A DNA stretch of 64,000 nt from UBA7330 sp043554545 (lineage in GTDB: Bacteria > Bacteroidota > Bacteroidia > Cytophagales > Cyclobacteriaceae): the NCBI GenBank assembly GCA_043554545.1, contig CP121337.1:3782001-3846000 (forward strand), read 5' to 3'. Both the position numbers and the translations under genes were made by a program. This document shows positions 33,065 to 43,800 of this stretch, in pieces. The stretch's first letter is position 1; each line of letters opens with the position of its first letter. The notes under the pieces were generated by a model. It was not told the origin of the DNA. It worked only from the letters and a program-made list of their open reading frames with translations, and searched no databases.

Positions 33065-35161
33065 TTAACCATTAACTTTTGCAATCACTTCTTCAGCGAT
33101 ATTTTTCGGAACAACGTCATAATGTGCGAATGTAAGTGATGCCGTAGCTCGTCCTGAACTCATTGTTCTAAGATCTGTAACATATCCAAACAATTCAGAA
33201 AGCGGAACATCAGCTTTTATCACACCAGAATTACCCCTGGTATCCATTCCCTTCATGATTCCTCTTCTTCTATTCAAATCTCCAGTGATCGAACCGGTAT
33301 ACTCATCAGGAGTAACTACTTCAACTGCCATTATTGGTTCTAGCAATACAGGCGTAGCCTTTTTAGCTGCTTCTTTGAAACCAATACGTGCTGCCATCTC
33401 AAATGAAATTGCATCAGAGTCAACATCATGAAAAGAGCCATGATAGAGTCTCACTTTCATGTTATCAATTGGATATCCAGCTAAAGGTCCAGTAGTCATC
33501 GCGTCTGCAAAACCTTTTTGAATGGCAGGGATAAATTCTCTCGGAATAACTCCACCAACAATTTGATTAACAAATTGTAACCCTTCCCCTTCAAAATCTT
33601 CATCTTTAGGACCAAGCTCAAATACGATATCCGCAAATTTACCTCGACCACCAGTCTGTTTCTTGTAAACTTCTTTGTGCTCTATAGAACTCTTTACAGC
33701 TTCTTTATAAGCCACTTGAGGAGCGCCCTGATTGATCTCAACTTTGAACTCACGTTTTAGTCGATCTATGATGATATCCAAGTGCAATTCACCCATTCCT
33801 CTCAGAATAGTCTGACCTGTTTCATGATCGGTCTCTACGGTAAGTGTTGGATCTTCTTCCACCAGTTTAGAAATGGCTAACCCTAACTTGTCAACATCTG
33901 CTTGTTGCTTAGGCTCAATGGCATAACCAATTACCGGTTCAGGGAATACCATAGACTCTAATACAATTGGACTCTTTTCATCACATAGTGTATCCCCAGT
34001 TTTTATGTCTTTAAAACCTACGACCGCTCCAATATCGCCTGCATGTAGCGCATCAATTTGATTCTGCTTATTTGCATGCATCTGGAAAATTCTTGAGATA
34101 CGCTCTTTGTTCCCAGATCTCATATTGAATACATAAGAACCAGAATTCAGCATACCAGAATAAGACCTAATAAAGCAAAGCCTTCCAACAAATGGATCTG
34201 TCGCTATTTTAAAAGCTAAAGCAGAAAATGGATCTGTTGTTAAAGGTTTTCTTGTAATTTTTTCTTCTGTATCAGGATTTGTACCTACAATGCTGTCTCG
34301 ATCAAGTGGTGAAGGAAGTAATTCCATCACATAGTTCAACATGGTCTGTACTCCCTTATTCTTAAAGGCAGATCCGCAAAGCATAGGAACAAAGGCAAGA
34401 TCTATTGTTGCTTTACGCAACGCTCTTATAACCTCCTCTTCAGTGATTGATTCAGGATCCTCAAAATATTTTTCTAATAATGTCTCGTCATAATCAGCAA
34501 CGGCTTCTAATAACTCTCCCCTATATTGAGCTACCTCTTCCTTCATGTCTTCAGGGATAGGAATCTCAGAATAAGTCATTCCATTGTCCTCTTCATTCCA
34601 AACCATTGCCAGGTTAGAAACCAAATCAACAACACCTTTAAAATTTTCTTCTGCACCAATAGGCAATTGCAATGGGACAGCTTTAGTCCCTAATCTTTCT
34701 TTTACCTGCTTACAAACAGTTAAGAAATCTGCACCCTGACGGTCCATTTTATTAACAAAACCAATTCTTGCTACTTTATAGTTATCAGCTAGACGCCAGT
34801 TAGTCTCTGACTGAGGCTCCACACCATCAACGGCACTAAATAAAAATACCAGGCCGTCTAGTACCCTTAGAGATCGGTTTACTTCTACCGTAAAATCAAC
34901 GTGGCCAGGCGTGTCAATGATGTTGATATGATAATCATCGTTCTTATACTTCCAGAAAACAGTGGTTGCAGCAGAAGTAATGGTAATACCACGCTCCTGT
35001 TCTTGTTCCATCCAGTCCATGGTAGCAGCACCATCATGAACCTCTCCTATTTTATGATTTACACCTGTATAATAAAGAATTCGCTCAGTTGTAGTAGTCT
35101 TACCGGCATCAATGTGCGCAGCAATTCCAATGTTTCTGGTGAATTTTAAGTCTCTTGCCAT
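33065..35161 (-). CDS. fusA: Elongation factor G
   Basis: EF-G of 698 residues, the GTPase that drives translocation. G1 AHIDAGKTTTTERIL is near residue 17, RGITI and DTPGHVDF follow, and NKMDRQGAD is G4; domains II-V are complete, with the domain IV RGGRGKFAD-like region (here TGGRGKFADIVFE). It follows rpsG by six bases and is followed directly by rpsJ; no tufA is present after it, in contrast to the E. coli str operon. Confidence 0.98.
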   Translation of the reverse strand: MARDLKFTRNIGIAAHIDAGKTTTTERILYYTGVNHKIGEVHDGAATMDWMEQEQERGITITSAATTVFWKYKNDDYHINIIDTPGHVDFTVEVNRSLRVLDGLVFLFSAVDGVEPQSETNWRLADNYKVARIGFVNKMDRQGADFLTVCKQVKERLGTKAVPLQLPIGAEENFKGVVDLVSNLAMVWNEEDNGMTYSEIPIPEDMKEEVAQYRGELLEAVADYDETLLEKYFEDPESITEEEVIRALRKATIDLAFVPMLCGSAFKNKGVQTMLNYVMELLPSPLDRDSIVGTNPDTEEKITRKPLTTDPFSALAFKIATDPFVGRLCFIRSYSGMLNSGSYVFNMRSGNKERISRIFQMHANKQNQIDALHAGDIGAVVGFKDIKTGDTLCDEKSPIVLESMVFPEPVIGYAIEPKQQADVDKLGLAISKLVEEDPTLTVETDHETGQTILRGMGELHLDIIIDRLKREFKVEINQGAPQVAYKEAVKSSIEHKEVYKKQTGGRGKFADIVFELGPKDEDFEGEGLQFVNQIVGGVIPREFIPAIQKGFADAMTTGPLAGYPIDNMKVRLYHGSFHDVDSDAISFEMAARIGFKEAAKKATPVLLEPIMAVEVVTPDEYTGSITGDLNRRRGIMKGMDTRGNSGVIKADVPLSELFGYVTDLRTMSSGRATASLTFAHYDVVPKNIAEEVIAKVNG

Positions 35162-35167
35162 GCTATA

Positions 35168-35635
35168 TTAAAATCTGAAATGAGAAAATGCTTTGTTTGC
35201 TTCAGCCATTCGATGTGTATCATCTTTCTTCTTAATGGCCGCTCCTTCTCCTTTGGAAGCTGCTATAATTTCACCAGCCAACCGCTCTTTCATTGTTTTT
35301 TCTCCACGTAATCGAGCATATTTGATCATCCATTTGATACCTAAAGAGACTTTTCGCTCTGCTCTTACCTCAACAGGCACCTGAAAGGTAGCTCCCCCTA
35401 CTCGTCGACTTTTTACTTCAACGCCAGGAGAAACATTACTTAGTGCGTTCTTCCACATTTCCAGGCCATTCTCCTTTGTTTTCTCTTCAACTATCTTAAT
35501 GGCTTCGTAAAAAATAGTATATGAAATACTCTTCTTACCTTGAATCATAAGGTTATTGACAAACTTTGTAACAAGCGTATCCTGATAGATTGGATCAGGT
35601 AAGATGTATCTTTTCTTAGGTGAATTTTTTCTCAT
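35168..35635 (-). CDS. rpsG: 30S ribosomal protein S7 (uS7)
   Basis: S7 of 155 residues, which nucleates the head of the small subunit and represses the str operon in E. coli. Contains SKFVNNLM-like DTLVTKFVNNLMIQGKKS, VEVKSRRVGGATFQVPVEVR and EKTMKERLAGEIIAA, all diagnostic. Between rpsL (eight-base gap) and fusA. Confidence 0.98.
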   Translation of the reverse strand: MRKNSPKKRYILPDPIYQDTLVTKFVNNLMIQGKKSISYTIFYEAIKIVEEKTKENGLEMWKNALSNVSPGVEVKSRRVGGATFQVPVEVRAERKVSLGIKWMIKYARLRGEKTMKERLAGEIIAASKGEGAAIKKKDDTHRMAEANKAFSHFRF

Positions 35636-35643
35636 TACTCAGG

Positions 35644-36024
35644 TTATTTTTTGTCCTTAGGTCTTTTGGCGCCGTACTTCGATCTTCTTTGTAACCTTCC
35701 GTTTACACCAGCAGTATCCAATGCACCACGAATGATGTGGTACCTTACTCCGGGTAAATCTTTTACTCTCCCACCTCTGATGAGAACAATTGAGTGTTCC
35801 TGAAGATTATGTCCTTCTCCTGGTATGTAGGCATTTACCTCTTTACTGTTCGTCAAACGAACCCTAGCCACCTTTCTCATCGCTGAGTTAGGCTTTTTAG
35901 GAGTGGTTGTGTAAACCCTTGTACATACTCCTCTACGCTGAGGACAACTGTCCAAAGCTGGAGATTTTGATTTTGAAGTCAGTTTCTTTCTGCCTTTTCT
36001 AACTAATTGTTGTATAGTTGGCAT
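35644..36024 (-). CDS. rpsL: 30S ribosomal protein S12 (uS12)
   Basis: S12 of 126 residues at the decoding centre. Starts MPTIQQLVRKGRKKL, and has TTPKKPNSAMRKVARVRL with the Lys equivalent to E. coli K42 (the Lys-Lys-Pro-Asn-Ser motif), then GEGHNLQEHSIVLIRGGRVKDLPGVRYHIIRG. These are wild-type residues at classical streptomycin-resistance sites. First gene of the str operon behind its own promoter and a short hairpin leader. Confidence 0.98.
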   Translation of the reverse strand: MPTIQQLVRKGRKKLTSKSKSPALDSCPQRRGVCTRVYTTTPKKPNSAMRKVARVRLTNSKEVNAYIPGEGHNLQEHSIVLIRGGRVKDLPGVRYHIIRGALDTAGVNGRLQRRSKYGAKRPKDKK

Positions 36025-36051
36025 TACGCTTTTGTTATGTCAAATATTTAA

Positions 36052-36070
36052 GTCCCGATAATTTGGGGAC
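36052..36070 (-). ncRNA. 5' leader hairpin of the str (rpsL) mRNA
   Basis: On the minus strand GTCCC pairs with GGGAC around a 9-base loop (CAAATTATC). It lies at the predicted 5' end of the rpsL transcript and could stabilise the mRNA or serve as a protein-binding leader; no assignment to a known family is made. Confidence 0.45.
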
Positions 36071-36071
36071 G

Positions 36072-36102
36072 CAAAGATAGAAATATTGAATATATAACAC
36101 AA
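36072..36102 (-). promoter_or_regulatory. Promoter of the rpsL-rpsG-fusA-rpsJ operon
   Basis: On the minus strand the -7 TATCTTTG (36079-36072) is an exact TAnnTTTG match and a TTG lies 20 bases upstream (36102-36100). The predicted start near 36066 leaves about 40 bases of leader. Confidence 0.65.
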
Positions 36103-36127
36103 TGGGAAACGCAAATCATTTAAAGAT

Positions 36128-36463
36128 TTAAGCTTCTCCCATTGTGCCACCGAAATTCATGGGAAATTTAGGGACATCATCAGCTTGTTTTATGTCCCCA
36201 AAAGTTGCCTCATACTTCTTAATATTGTCCTGTAGGGCAACTAATAGCCGCTTGGCATGCTCAGGGGTTATTACAATCCTTGATTTTACCTTGGCCTTAG
36301 GAACTCCAGGCATCAGACGAATAAAGTCAACAACAAACTCACTACTTGAATGAGCTATCATAGCCAGATTAGCATAAACACCTTCTGCTGTCTCTTCCGA
36401 GAGCTCAATATTTATTTGACTACCTGGTTTTTTATCCTTTTTATCGTCCTTACTCTCTTCCAT
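36128..36463 (-). CDS. DUF3467-type protein encoded directly after rpoC
   Basis: A 111-residue acidic, soluble protein. After a Lys/Asp-rich start (MEESKDDKKDKKPG) comes a compact domain with IELSEETAEGVYANLAMIAHS, EFVVDFIRLMPG and VITPEHAKRLLVALQDNIKKYE, which I recognise as the DUF3467 pattern (from memory). No catalytic residues stand out. The ATG at 36463 begins one base before the rpoC stop codon ends, so it is almost certainly translated from the rpoBC mRNA. Function is unknown; the position suggests a role with RNA polymerase or its regulation, which is inference. A longer start at 36493 would overlap rpoC by 29 bases. Confidence 0.82.
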   Translation of the reverse strand: MEESKDDKKDKKPGSQINIELSEETAEGVYANLAMIAHSSSEFVVDFIRLMPGVPKAKVKSRIVITPEHAKRLLVALQDNIKKYEATFGDIKQADDVPKFPMNFGGTMGEA

Positions 36464-36464
36464 G

Positions 36465-39400
36465 CTATCCCTCGTATTCCTTAGATTTTTCAAACTCTTC
36501 CTTGGAAGCTACAAGATTTTCATACTCCTCAGTAGAAGTGACAATCTTACTTTGAAAATGTCTTACACCCGTTCCAGCCGGAATCAAATGTCCTACAATC
36601 ACATTCTCTTTTAATCCAATGAGATGATCTGATTTACCCTTAATAGATGCTTCACTAAGTACTTTAGTTGTTTCCTGGAATGAAGCAGCCGAAATAAAAC
36701 TTTCTGTTCCAAGAGAAGCTTGAGTAATTCCTTGCAAAATTGGCTTAGATACCGCCGCTTCTGCATTTCTTACTTCCACAATCTTCATATCTCTACGCTT
36801 AAGATTTGAATTATCATCTCTTAGCTTACGGCTAGTAATAATCATACCAGCTTTCAAAGATTCAGAATCTCCCGGATCAGAAACAACTTTCTTATCCAAG
36901 ATTGTATCATTCTCTTCCATGAAGGCAAATCTGTCCACTACCTGATTAGTCAGGAAGTTTGTGTCTCCAGCATCAATGATGATAACCTTCTGCATCATCT
37001 GACGAACAATTGTCTCAATGTGTTTGTCATTAATTTTCACACCTTGAAGTCTGTAAACTTCCTGGATTTCATTCACAAGATATTCCTGAACTGCAGTTGG
37101 TCCCTTAATGGCTAGTATATCAGCCGGAGTAATTGCACCATCTGAAAGAGGATCACCTGCTTTGATAAAGTCATTGTCCTGAACCAGGATATGTTTTGAC
37201 AAAGGAACCATGTATCTCTTTTTGACTCCGTCTTTAGATTCAATAAAGATTTCTCTGTTACCTCTCTTGATTCCACCATAGGTTACGACTCCATCAATTT
37301 CACTTACTACAGCTGGGTTAGATGGATTTCGTGCTTCAAATAATTCCGTTACCCTTGGAAGACCTCCTGTAATATCTCTTGATTTACCAGTCTTTCTAGG
37401 AATTTTTGCTAAAACCTGTCCTGATTTGACAGTATCACCTATCGAAACAGAAAGGTGAGCTCCCACAGGAATATTATAACCTTTTGTTTCTGATTTACCT
37501 TCTACAACGATGGCCGGGTTTTTCGATTTATCCTTTGTATCAATAATTACTTTCTCACGGTGTCCAGTTTGTTCATCAGACTCTTCTTTGAAAGTAATAC
37601 CTTCGATAATTGCTTCAAAATCAATCTTACCATCAAATTCTGATAGAATTACAGCGTTGTAAGGATCCCAAAAGCAAATTTCGTCTCCCTTAGTCACTTT
37701 ATCACCATCCTTTACTTTAAGGATTGCCCCATAAGGCACGTGATTAGACATTAGAATTGTTTCTTTCTTGGAGTCAAGAATTTTAATTTCTCCTGACCTA
37801 CCCATTGCAACTTTAATCTTTTTGCCATCTTCGTCTGTAGAATCAACAGTTCTTAATTCATCAAACTCAATGACACCATCAAACTTAGCTTTGATATTAG
37901 CATCAACAGCAATGTTAGATGCAGTACCCCCAACGTGGAACGTTCTTAATGTCAACTGCGTGCCGGGTTCTCCAATTGATTGAGCTGCGATAACTCCAAC
38001 TGACTCCCCAATACTAGCCATGTTTCCAGTTGAAAGGTTACGGCCATAACACTTCGCACAAACTCCTTGCTTAGCCTCACAAGTCAATACTGACCTGATT
38101 TCAACCTCTTCTATGCTTGTATTAAAATCAATTCTATCAGAAATTTCTTCTGTAATCTCTTCTCCTGAACCTACAATTAGTTCGTCAGTAAGCGGGTCAT
38201 AGATATCGTGAACAGAAACACGTCCAAGAGTTCTCTCAGAAAGTGCTTCAACTACTTCTTCATTATCTTTCAAAGCAGAGACAGAAAGTCCTCTTAGTGT
38301 GCCACAATCCGCTTCATTAACTACCACATCCTGGGCAACATCTACCAAACGTCTAGTCAAATAACCAGCATCAGCAGTCTTAAGTGCTGTATCTGCCAAT
38401 CCTTTTCTAGCACCATGGGTAGAAATGAAATACTCAATAACGTCTAGTCCTTCCTTAAAATTTGAAAGGATAGGGTTTTCGATGATTTCACCTACTGATC
38501 CCTGCAAATTCTTTTGCGGTTTAGCCATTAAGCCTCTCATACCACCCAATTGTCTGATTTGCTCTCTGGAACCTCTTGCTCCTGAGTGCATCATCATATA
38601 GATAGAATTGAAACCCTGGTTGTCTTCTTCCAATTGGGTCATCAAGGTATTTGTCAACTGGGTATTGGTTCTTGTCCAGATATCAATAACCTGATTGTAT
38701 CGCTCATTATCAGTGATCAATCCCATCAGGTAGTTATTCCAAACAACTTCTACTTCTTCTTTGGCTTGCGCTACCATTGGGTCCTTCTCATCAGGCACCT
38801 TGATATTGTCAAGTCCCATTGAAAGTCCACCTTTATAAGCCATTTGGAAACCAAGTTCCTTGATGTCATCTAAGAAAAGAGCTGTTGCCGACATTCCACA
38901 GATTTTAAATACTGTAGAAATAATCTTCTGCAACTTCTTCTTAGTCAATAATTCATTTACATATCCAACTTCTTCTGGCACAAACTGATTAAACAATATC
39001 CTGCCAGCTACTGTCTCAATGATTTTAGTTTCCAGATTACCCTCCTCATTTCTGACTTGAGTCCTGACTTTGATATATGCATGCTTGGAAATTTTACGCT
39101 CATTGATAGCGATGATAACTTCTTTGGCGCTGTAGAATATTTTACCTTCCCCAGGAACCACTTCCTCTTCAGAACTTCTTCTTCCTTTGGTGATGTAATA
39201 AAGCCCCAATACCATATCCTGAGACGGCACAGCAATTGGTGCACCGTTAGCAGGGTTAAGGATATTGTGAGTCGACAACATCAATAGAGAAGCTTCAAGA
39301 ATTGCCTCATGCCCTAATGGCACATGAACCGCCATTTGGTCACCGTCAAAGTCAGCATTAAATGCTGTACATACCAAAGGATGAAGCTGGATTGCTTTAC

Positions 39401-40772
39401 CTTCAATTAATTTTGGCTGGAATGCCTGAATACCTAACCTGTGCAAAGTTGGAGCACGGTTTAGCATCACTGGGTGACCTTTCAATACATTTTCCAGAAT
39501 ATCCCAAACCACAGGATCTTTACGATCCACAATCTTTTTAGCAGATTTTACTGTTTTAACAATTCCTCTTTCAATCAGTTTTCTGATGATAAATGGCTTG
39601 AAGAGTTCTGCTGCCATGTCTTTAGGAAGACCGCACTCGTGCATCTTTAATTCAGGACCCACAACGATAACTGATCGTCCTGAATAATCAACCCTTTTAC
39701 CTAAGAGGTTCTGACGGAATCGACCTTGTTTACCTTTAAGCATATCACTCAAAGATTTTAAGGCTCTGTTTCCATCAGATCTAACTGCATTTACTTTCCT
39801 GGAGTTATCAAATAATGAATCAACAGCTTCCTGTAGCATCCTCTTCTCATTTCTAAGAATAACTTCAGGTGCTTTGATATCGATCAAGCGCTTCAAACGG
39901 TTGTTTCGAATGATAACTCTTCTATAAAGATCATTCAAATCTGACGTAGCAAATCTTCCTCCATCCAGAGGTACCAATGGTCGCAATTCGGGTGGAATTA
40001 CGGGAACCATCTTAATGATCATCCACTCAGGTTTGTTTTCAATTCTTGTTCTTGCATCTCTAAAGGCCTCTACAACTCTTAATCTCTTAAGTGCTTCGGC
40101 CTTTCTCTGCTGAGAAGTATCAGTAGCGGCTTGATGCCTCAACTGATAAGACATATCATCCAACTGAAGTCTTGAAAGTAACATTTCAAGTGCGTCGGCG
40201 CCCATTTTGGCAATGAACTTAGTAGGATCATCATCATCAAGAAGTTGATTCTCCCTTGGCAACTTATCTAGGATATCGAGGTATTCCTCTTCAGTCAGGA
40301 AGTCAAGCTGACTAATTCCATCTTCTTCTTTTGCTCCCGGTTGGATCACTATGTATCTCTCATAGTAAATAATTTGATCCAACTTCTTAGTAGGAAGACC
40401 AAGTAAGTAACCTATTTTATTAGGAAGCGATCTGAAATACCAGATATGCGCAACAGGAACTACCAGTTCGATATGTCCCATTCGCTCTCTTCTTACTTTC
40501 TTCTCTGTAACCTCAACACCACATCTGTCACAGATAATTCCTTTGTACCTGATTCTCTTGTACTTTCCACAGTGACACTCCCAGTCTTTTACTGGGCCAA
40601 ATATTCGCTCACAGAACAACCCACCCATTTCAGGTTTGTAAGTTCTGTAATTGATGGTTTCAGGCTGTGTAACCTCACCATGAGAACTTTCTAAAATTGA
40701 CTCAGGGGATGCAAGGCTAATCGTGACTTTTGAAAAGTCAAGGTTTATTTTTTTATTTTTTCTGAATGCCAT
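36465..40772 (-). CDS. rpoC: DNA-directed RNA polymerase subunit beta'
   Basis: Beta' of 1435 residues, with the zinc-binding CHCGKYKRIRYKGIICDRCG near residue 66, the catalytic NADFDGDQMAVH motif (three Asp that hold the active-site Mg) near residue 460, the bridge/trigger helices (GARGSREQIRQLGGMRGLMAKP) and the second zinc site CEAKQGVCAKCYGRNL. All are intact. It follows rpoB by about 50 bases containing a short hairpin and is followed by the DUF3467 gene. Confidence 0.99.
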   Translation of the reverse strand: MAFRKNKKINLDFSKVTISLASPESILESSHGEVTQPETINYRTYKPEMGGLFCERIFGPVKDWECHCGKYKRIRYKGIICDRCGVEVTEKKVRRERMGHIELVVPVAHIWYFRSLPNKIGYLLGLPTKKLDQIIYYERYIVIQPGAKEEDGISQLDFLTEEEYLDILDKLPRENQLLDDDDPTKFIAKMGADALEMLLSRLQLDDMSYQLRHQAATDTSQQRKAEALKRLRVVEAFRDARTRIENKPEWMIIKMVPVIPPELRPLVPLDGGRFATSDLNDLYRRVIIRNNRLKRLIDIKAPEVILRNEKRMLQEAVDSLFDNSRKVNAVRSDGNRALKSLSDMLKGKQGRFRQNLLGKRVDYSGRSVIVVGPELKMHECGLPKDMAAELFKPFIIRKLIERGIVKTVKSAKKIVDRKDPVVWDILENVLKGHPVMLNRAPTLHRLGIQAFQPKLIEGKAIQLHPLVCTAFNADFDGDQMAVHVPLGHEAILEASLLMLSTHNILNPANGAPIAVPSQDMVLGLYYITKGRRSSEEEVVPGEGKIFYSAKEVIIAINERKISKHAYIKVRTQVRNEEGNLETKIIETVAGRILFNQFVPEEVGYVNELLTKKKLQKIISTVFKICGMSATALFLDDIKELGFQMAYKGGLSMGLDNIKVPDEKDPMVAQAKEEVEVVWNNYLMGLITDNERYNQVIDIWTRTNTQLTNTLMTQLEEDNQGFNSIYMMMHSGARGSREQIRQLGGMRGLMAKPQKNLQGSVGEIIENPILSNFKEGLDVIEYFISTHGARKGLADTALKTADAGYLTRRLVDVAQDVVVNEADCGTLRGLSVSALKDNEEVVEALSERTLGRVSVHDIYDPLTDELIVGSGEEITEEISDRIDFNTSIEEVEIRSVLTCEAKQGVCAKCYGRNLSTGNMASIGESVGVIAAQSIGEPGTQLTLRTFHVGGTASNIAVDANIKAKFDGVIEFDELRTVDSTDEDGKKIKVAMGRSGEIKILDSKKETILMSNHVPYGAILKVKDGDKVTKGDEICFWDPYNAVILSEFDGKIDFEAIIEGITFKEESDEQTGHREKVIIDTKDKSKNPAIVVEGKSETKGYNIPVGAHLSVSIGDTVKSGQVLAKIPRKTGKSRDITGGLPRVTELFEARNPSNPAVVSEIDGVVTYGGIKRGNREIFIESKDGVKKRYMVPLSKHILVQDNDFIKAGDPLSDGAITPADILAIKGPTAVQEYLVNEIQEVYRLQGVKINDKHIETIVRQMMQKVIIIDAGDTNFLTNQVVDRFAFMEENDTILDKKVVSDPGDSESLKAGMIITSRKLRDDNSNLKRRDMKIVEVRNAEAAVSKPILQGITQASLGTESFISAASFQETTKVLSEASIKGKSDHLIGLKENVIVGHLIPAGTGVRHFQSKIVTSTEEYENLVASKEEFEKSKEYEG

Positions 40773-40792
40773 ATTTAATGATCTATAGGTTA

Positions 40793-40808
40793 CCCCGACT
40801 TAGCGGGG
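40793..40808 (-). ncRNA. Short GC-rich stem-loop between rpoB and rpoC
   Basis: CCCCG (40793-40797) and CGGGG (40804-40808) form a 5-bp stem with a 6-base loop in the otherwise AT-rich rpoB-rpoC gap. On the minus strand no U-run follows, so it is not a terminator; it may mark an mRNA processing or stabilising element. Confidence 0.5.
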
Positions 40809-40823
40809 CTATTATTTTAAAAC

Positions 40824-43800
40824 TTAATCAAGCGTAATTTCAAGTGCAAGCCCACGTAATTCGTGAACAAGAACATTGAATGATTCAGGAATATTAGGCT
40901 TTTGCATGTTTTCACCTTTTACAATGGCTTCGTATGCTTTTGCCCTACCTATCACGTCATCCGACTTGATAGTAAGGATTTCCTGAAGTACGTGTGCAGC
41001 TCCAAATGCTTCTAGTGCCCAAACCTCCATTTCACCGAATCGCTGACCTCCAAATTGTGCTTTACCACCAAGAGGTTGTTGAGTAATCAGTGAATAAGGT
41101 CCAATACTCCTGGCGTGCATCTTATCGTCTACCAGGTGACCCAGTTTCAGCATATAAGCAATTCCGACAGTAATTGGTTGATCAAATCGATCTCCAGTCA
41201 ATCCATCATAGAGGAAGGTTCTTCCGAACGATGGCAATCCTGCTTCGGTAAGTTCAGCCTGAACTTCTTCTTCAGTGGCTCCATCAAATATTGGAGTAGC
41301 ATATTTTCTACCCAATTTAAATCCTGCCCATCCAAGTACAGTTTCGTATATCTGACCAATATTCATCCTTGAAGGTACACCAAGTGGGTTCAAGACAATA
41401 TCCATCGGCTGTCCATCCGCAGTGAAAGGCATATCTTCTTCTCTCACGATCCTGGCAACAACACCTTTGTTACCGTGTCGACCTGCCATTTTATCTCCCA
41501 CTTTAAGTTTACGCTTCTTCGCAACATAAACCTTAGCAAGCTGTACTATACCAGCAGGTAGTTCGTCTCCTACTTCAAGCGTAAAACGTTCTCGCTTAAA
41601 TACACCAGCGATCTCATTCCGCTTACTCATATAGTTTTTAACTAATCGATAAACCTGATCATTGGTATGCTCGTCATTTGTCCAGCTATCGATAATTAAA
41701 TCAGAAATAATGTTTGCTTCTTCCGGGACATTGTAATTACTTTCATCACGATAGATATTTCTATCCGGGAACAGATTGGCTTCGATATTTTTCTTACCAA
41801 ACTTTGAGCCTTTTGAAAATATTTCTTCTCCAAATTTATGCTTGATGCCCTGACATGTTTTACCCTCAAGTATTGTTATCAGTTTCTCAACCATTTGATT
41901 TCTGACTTCACTTAGCTGCTGGCTGTATCTGCTTTTCAGTAAGTCAACTTCCTTTTTAGTTCTGGCCCTAAGATCTTTGTCCTTCTTAGGTCTTGAGAAA
42001 AGTTTAGTATCAATGACTACACCTCTTAGTGAAGGGGATGCTTTTAAAGATGCATCCTTAACATCACCTGCTTTATCTCCAAATATGGCTCTTAGTAGCT
42101 TTTCTTCAGGTGTAGGGTCAGACTCTCCTTTTGGAGTGATTTTACCAATTAATATATCACCTTCCTTAACTTCGGCGCCAGTTCGGATAATCCCATTTTC
42201 GTCGAGGTTTTTAACAGCCTCTTCACTAACATTAGGGATTTCAGAAGTGAGTTCTTCCTCACCTCTCTTCGTATCTCTTACCTCAAGTTCAAACTCCTCA
42301 ATGTGAATAGAAGTAAAGATATCTTCCCTTACTACTCGTTCTGAAATAACAATCGCATCCTCGAAATTATATCCCTGCCATGGCATATAAGCTACCATCA
42401 GGTTCCTTCCAAGCGCTAATTCACCTTGTTCAGTGGCAAAACCGTCACAAAGTGGTTGTCCTTTGGTTACTTTCTGTCCCTTCTTAACGATGGGCTTCAG
42501 GTTAACGCAGGTATCTTGATTTGTACGTCTAAACTTAGTTAGTTTATAATCTACGCTTGGGCCATTAAATGTGACAAGATCATCTTCCGAAGTCTTCTCA
42601 TATTTGACAGTGATTCGAACAGCATCAACGTGCTCGATAACTCCATTTCCCTCCGCAATTACTAAAGCCCTTGAATCTACAGCTACTCTATCCTCAAGAC
42701 CTGTACCAACAATTGGTGCCTGTGGCTTCAAAAGAGGTACAGCCTGACGTTGCATGTTCGATCCCATCAAAGCCCTGTTTGCATCATCATGCTCAAGGAA
42801 TGGAATCATTGAGGCAGCGACAGAAACAATCTGGTTAGGCGCTACGTCCATGTATCGAAGTTCTTTTGGATCAACAACCGGGAAATCACCTTCAAACCTG
42901 GCTTTTACCTTATCGTTGATAAACTGACCATTGTCTTCTAGTGGTGCATTTGCCTGAGCAATGTTAAAGGTATCTTCTTCCTCTGCTGTTAGATATTTTA
43001 CATTACCTGTCATATCCACTTTCCCTTCATCAACATCTCTGTATGGAGTCTCGATGAATCCCATGTGATTCACTTTGGCGTGCACACATAGTGAGGAAAT
43101 CAGCCCAATATTTGGACCTTCAGGTGTTTCAATGGTACATAGACGACCATAATGCGTGTAGTGAACATCCCGTACTTCGAAACCTGCTCTTTCTCTTGAC
43201 AGACCACCAGGCCCTAGTGCAGACATTCTTCTCTTGTGCGTAATCTCTGCTAATGGATTGGTTTGATCCATGAACTGAGATAATTGGTTAGTACCAAAGA
43301 ATGAGTTGATTACTGAAGAAAGTGTTCTAGCGTTGATCAGGTCAACAGGCTTGAAATCTTCATTATCCCTCACGTTCATTCGCTCACGGATAGTTCTGGA
43401 CATCCTGGAAAGACCTACACCAAATTGTGTGTATAATTGCTCTCCAACCGTTCTAACTCTTCTGTTACTTAAGTGGTCAATATCATCAACTACTGCTCGG
43501 CTATTAATTAAACCGATCAAGTATTTCACAATCAGAATAATATCTTCTGTTGTCAATACCCTGGTTTCGTGACTGATACTAAGGCCTAATTTCTTATTAA
43601 TCCTATATCTTCCTACTTCACCCAGATCATATCTCTTATCACTAAAGAACAAACTTTGGATAATGTCTCTTGCTGTTTGTTCATCAGGAGCATCCGTATT
43701 CCTTAATTGTCGATAAATCTGCTCAACGGCTTCTTTTTCAGAATTTGAATTATCTTTCTGAAGCGTATTATAAACGATGGAGTAATCTGCAACATTTACA

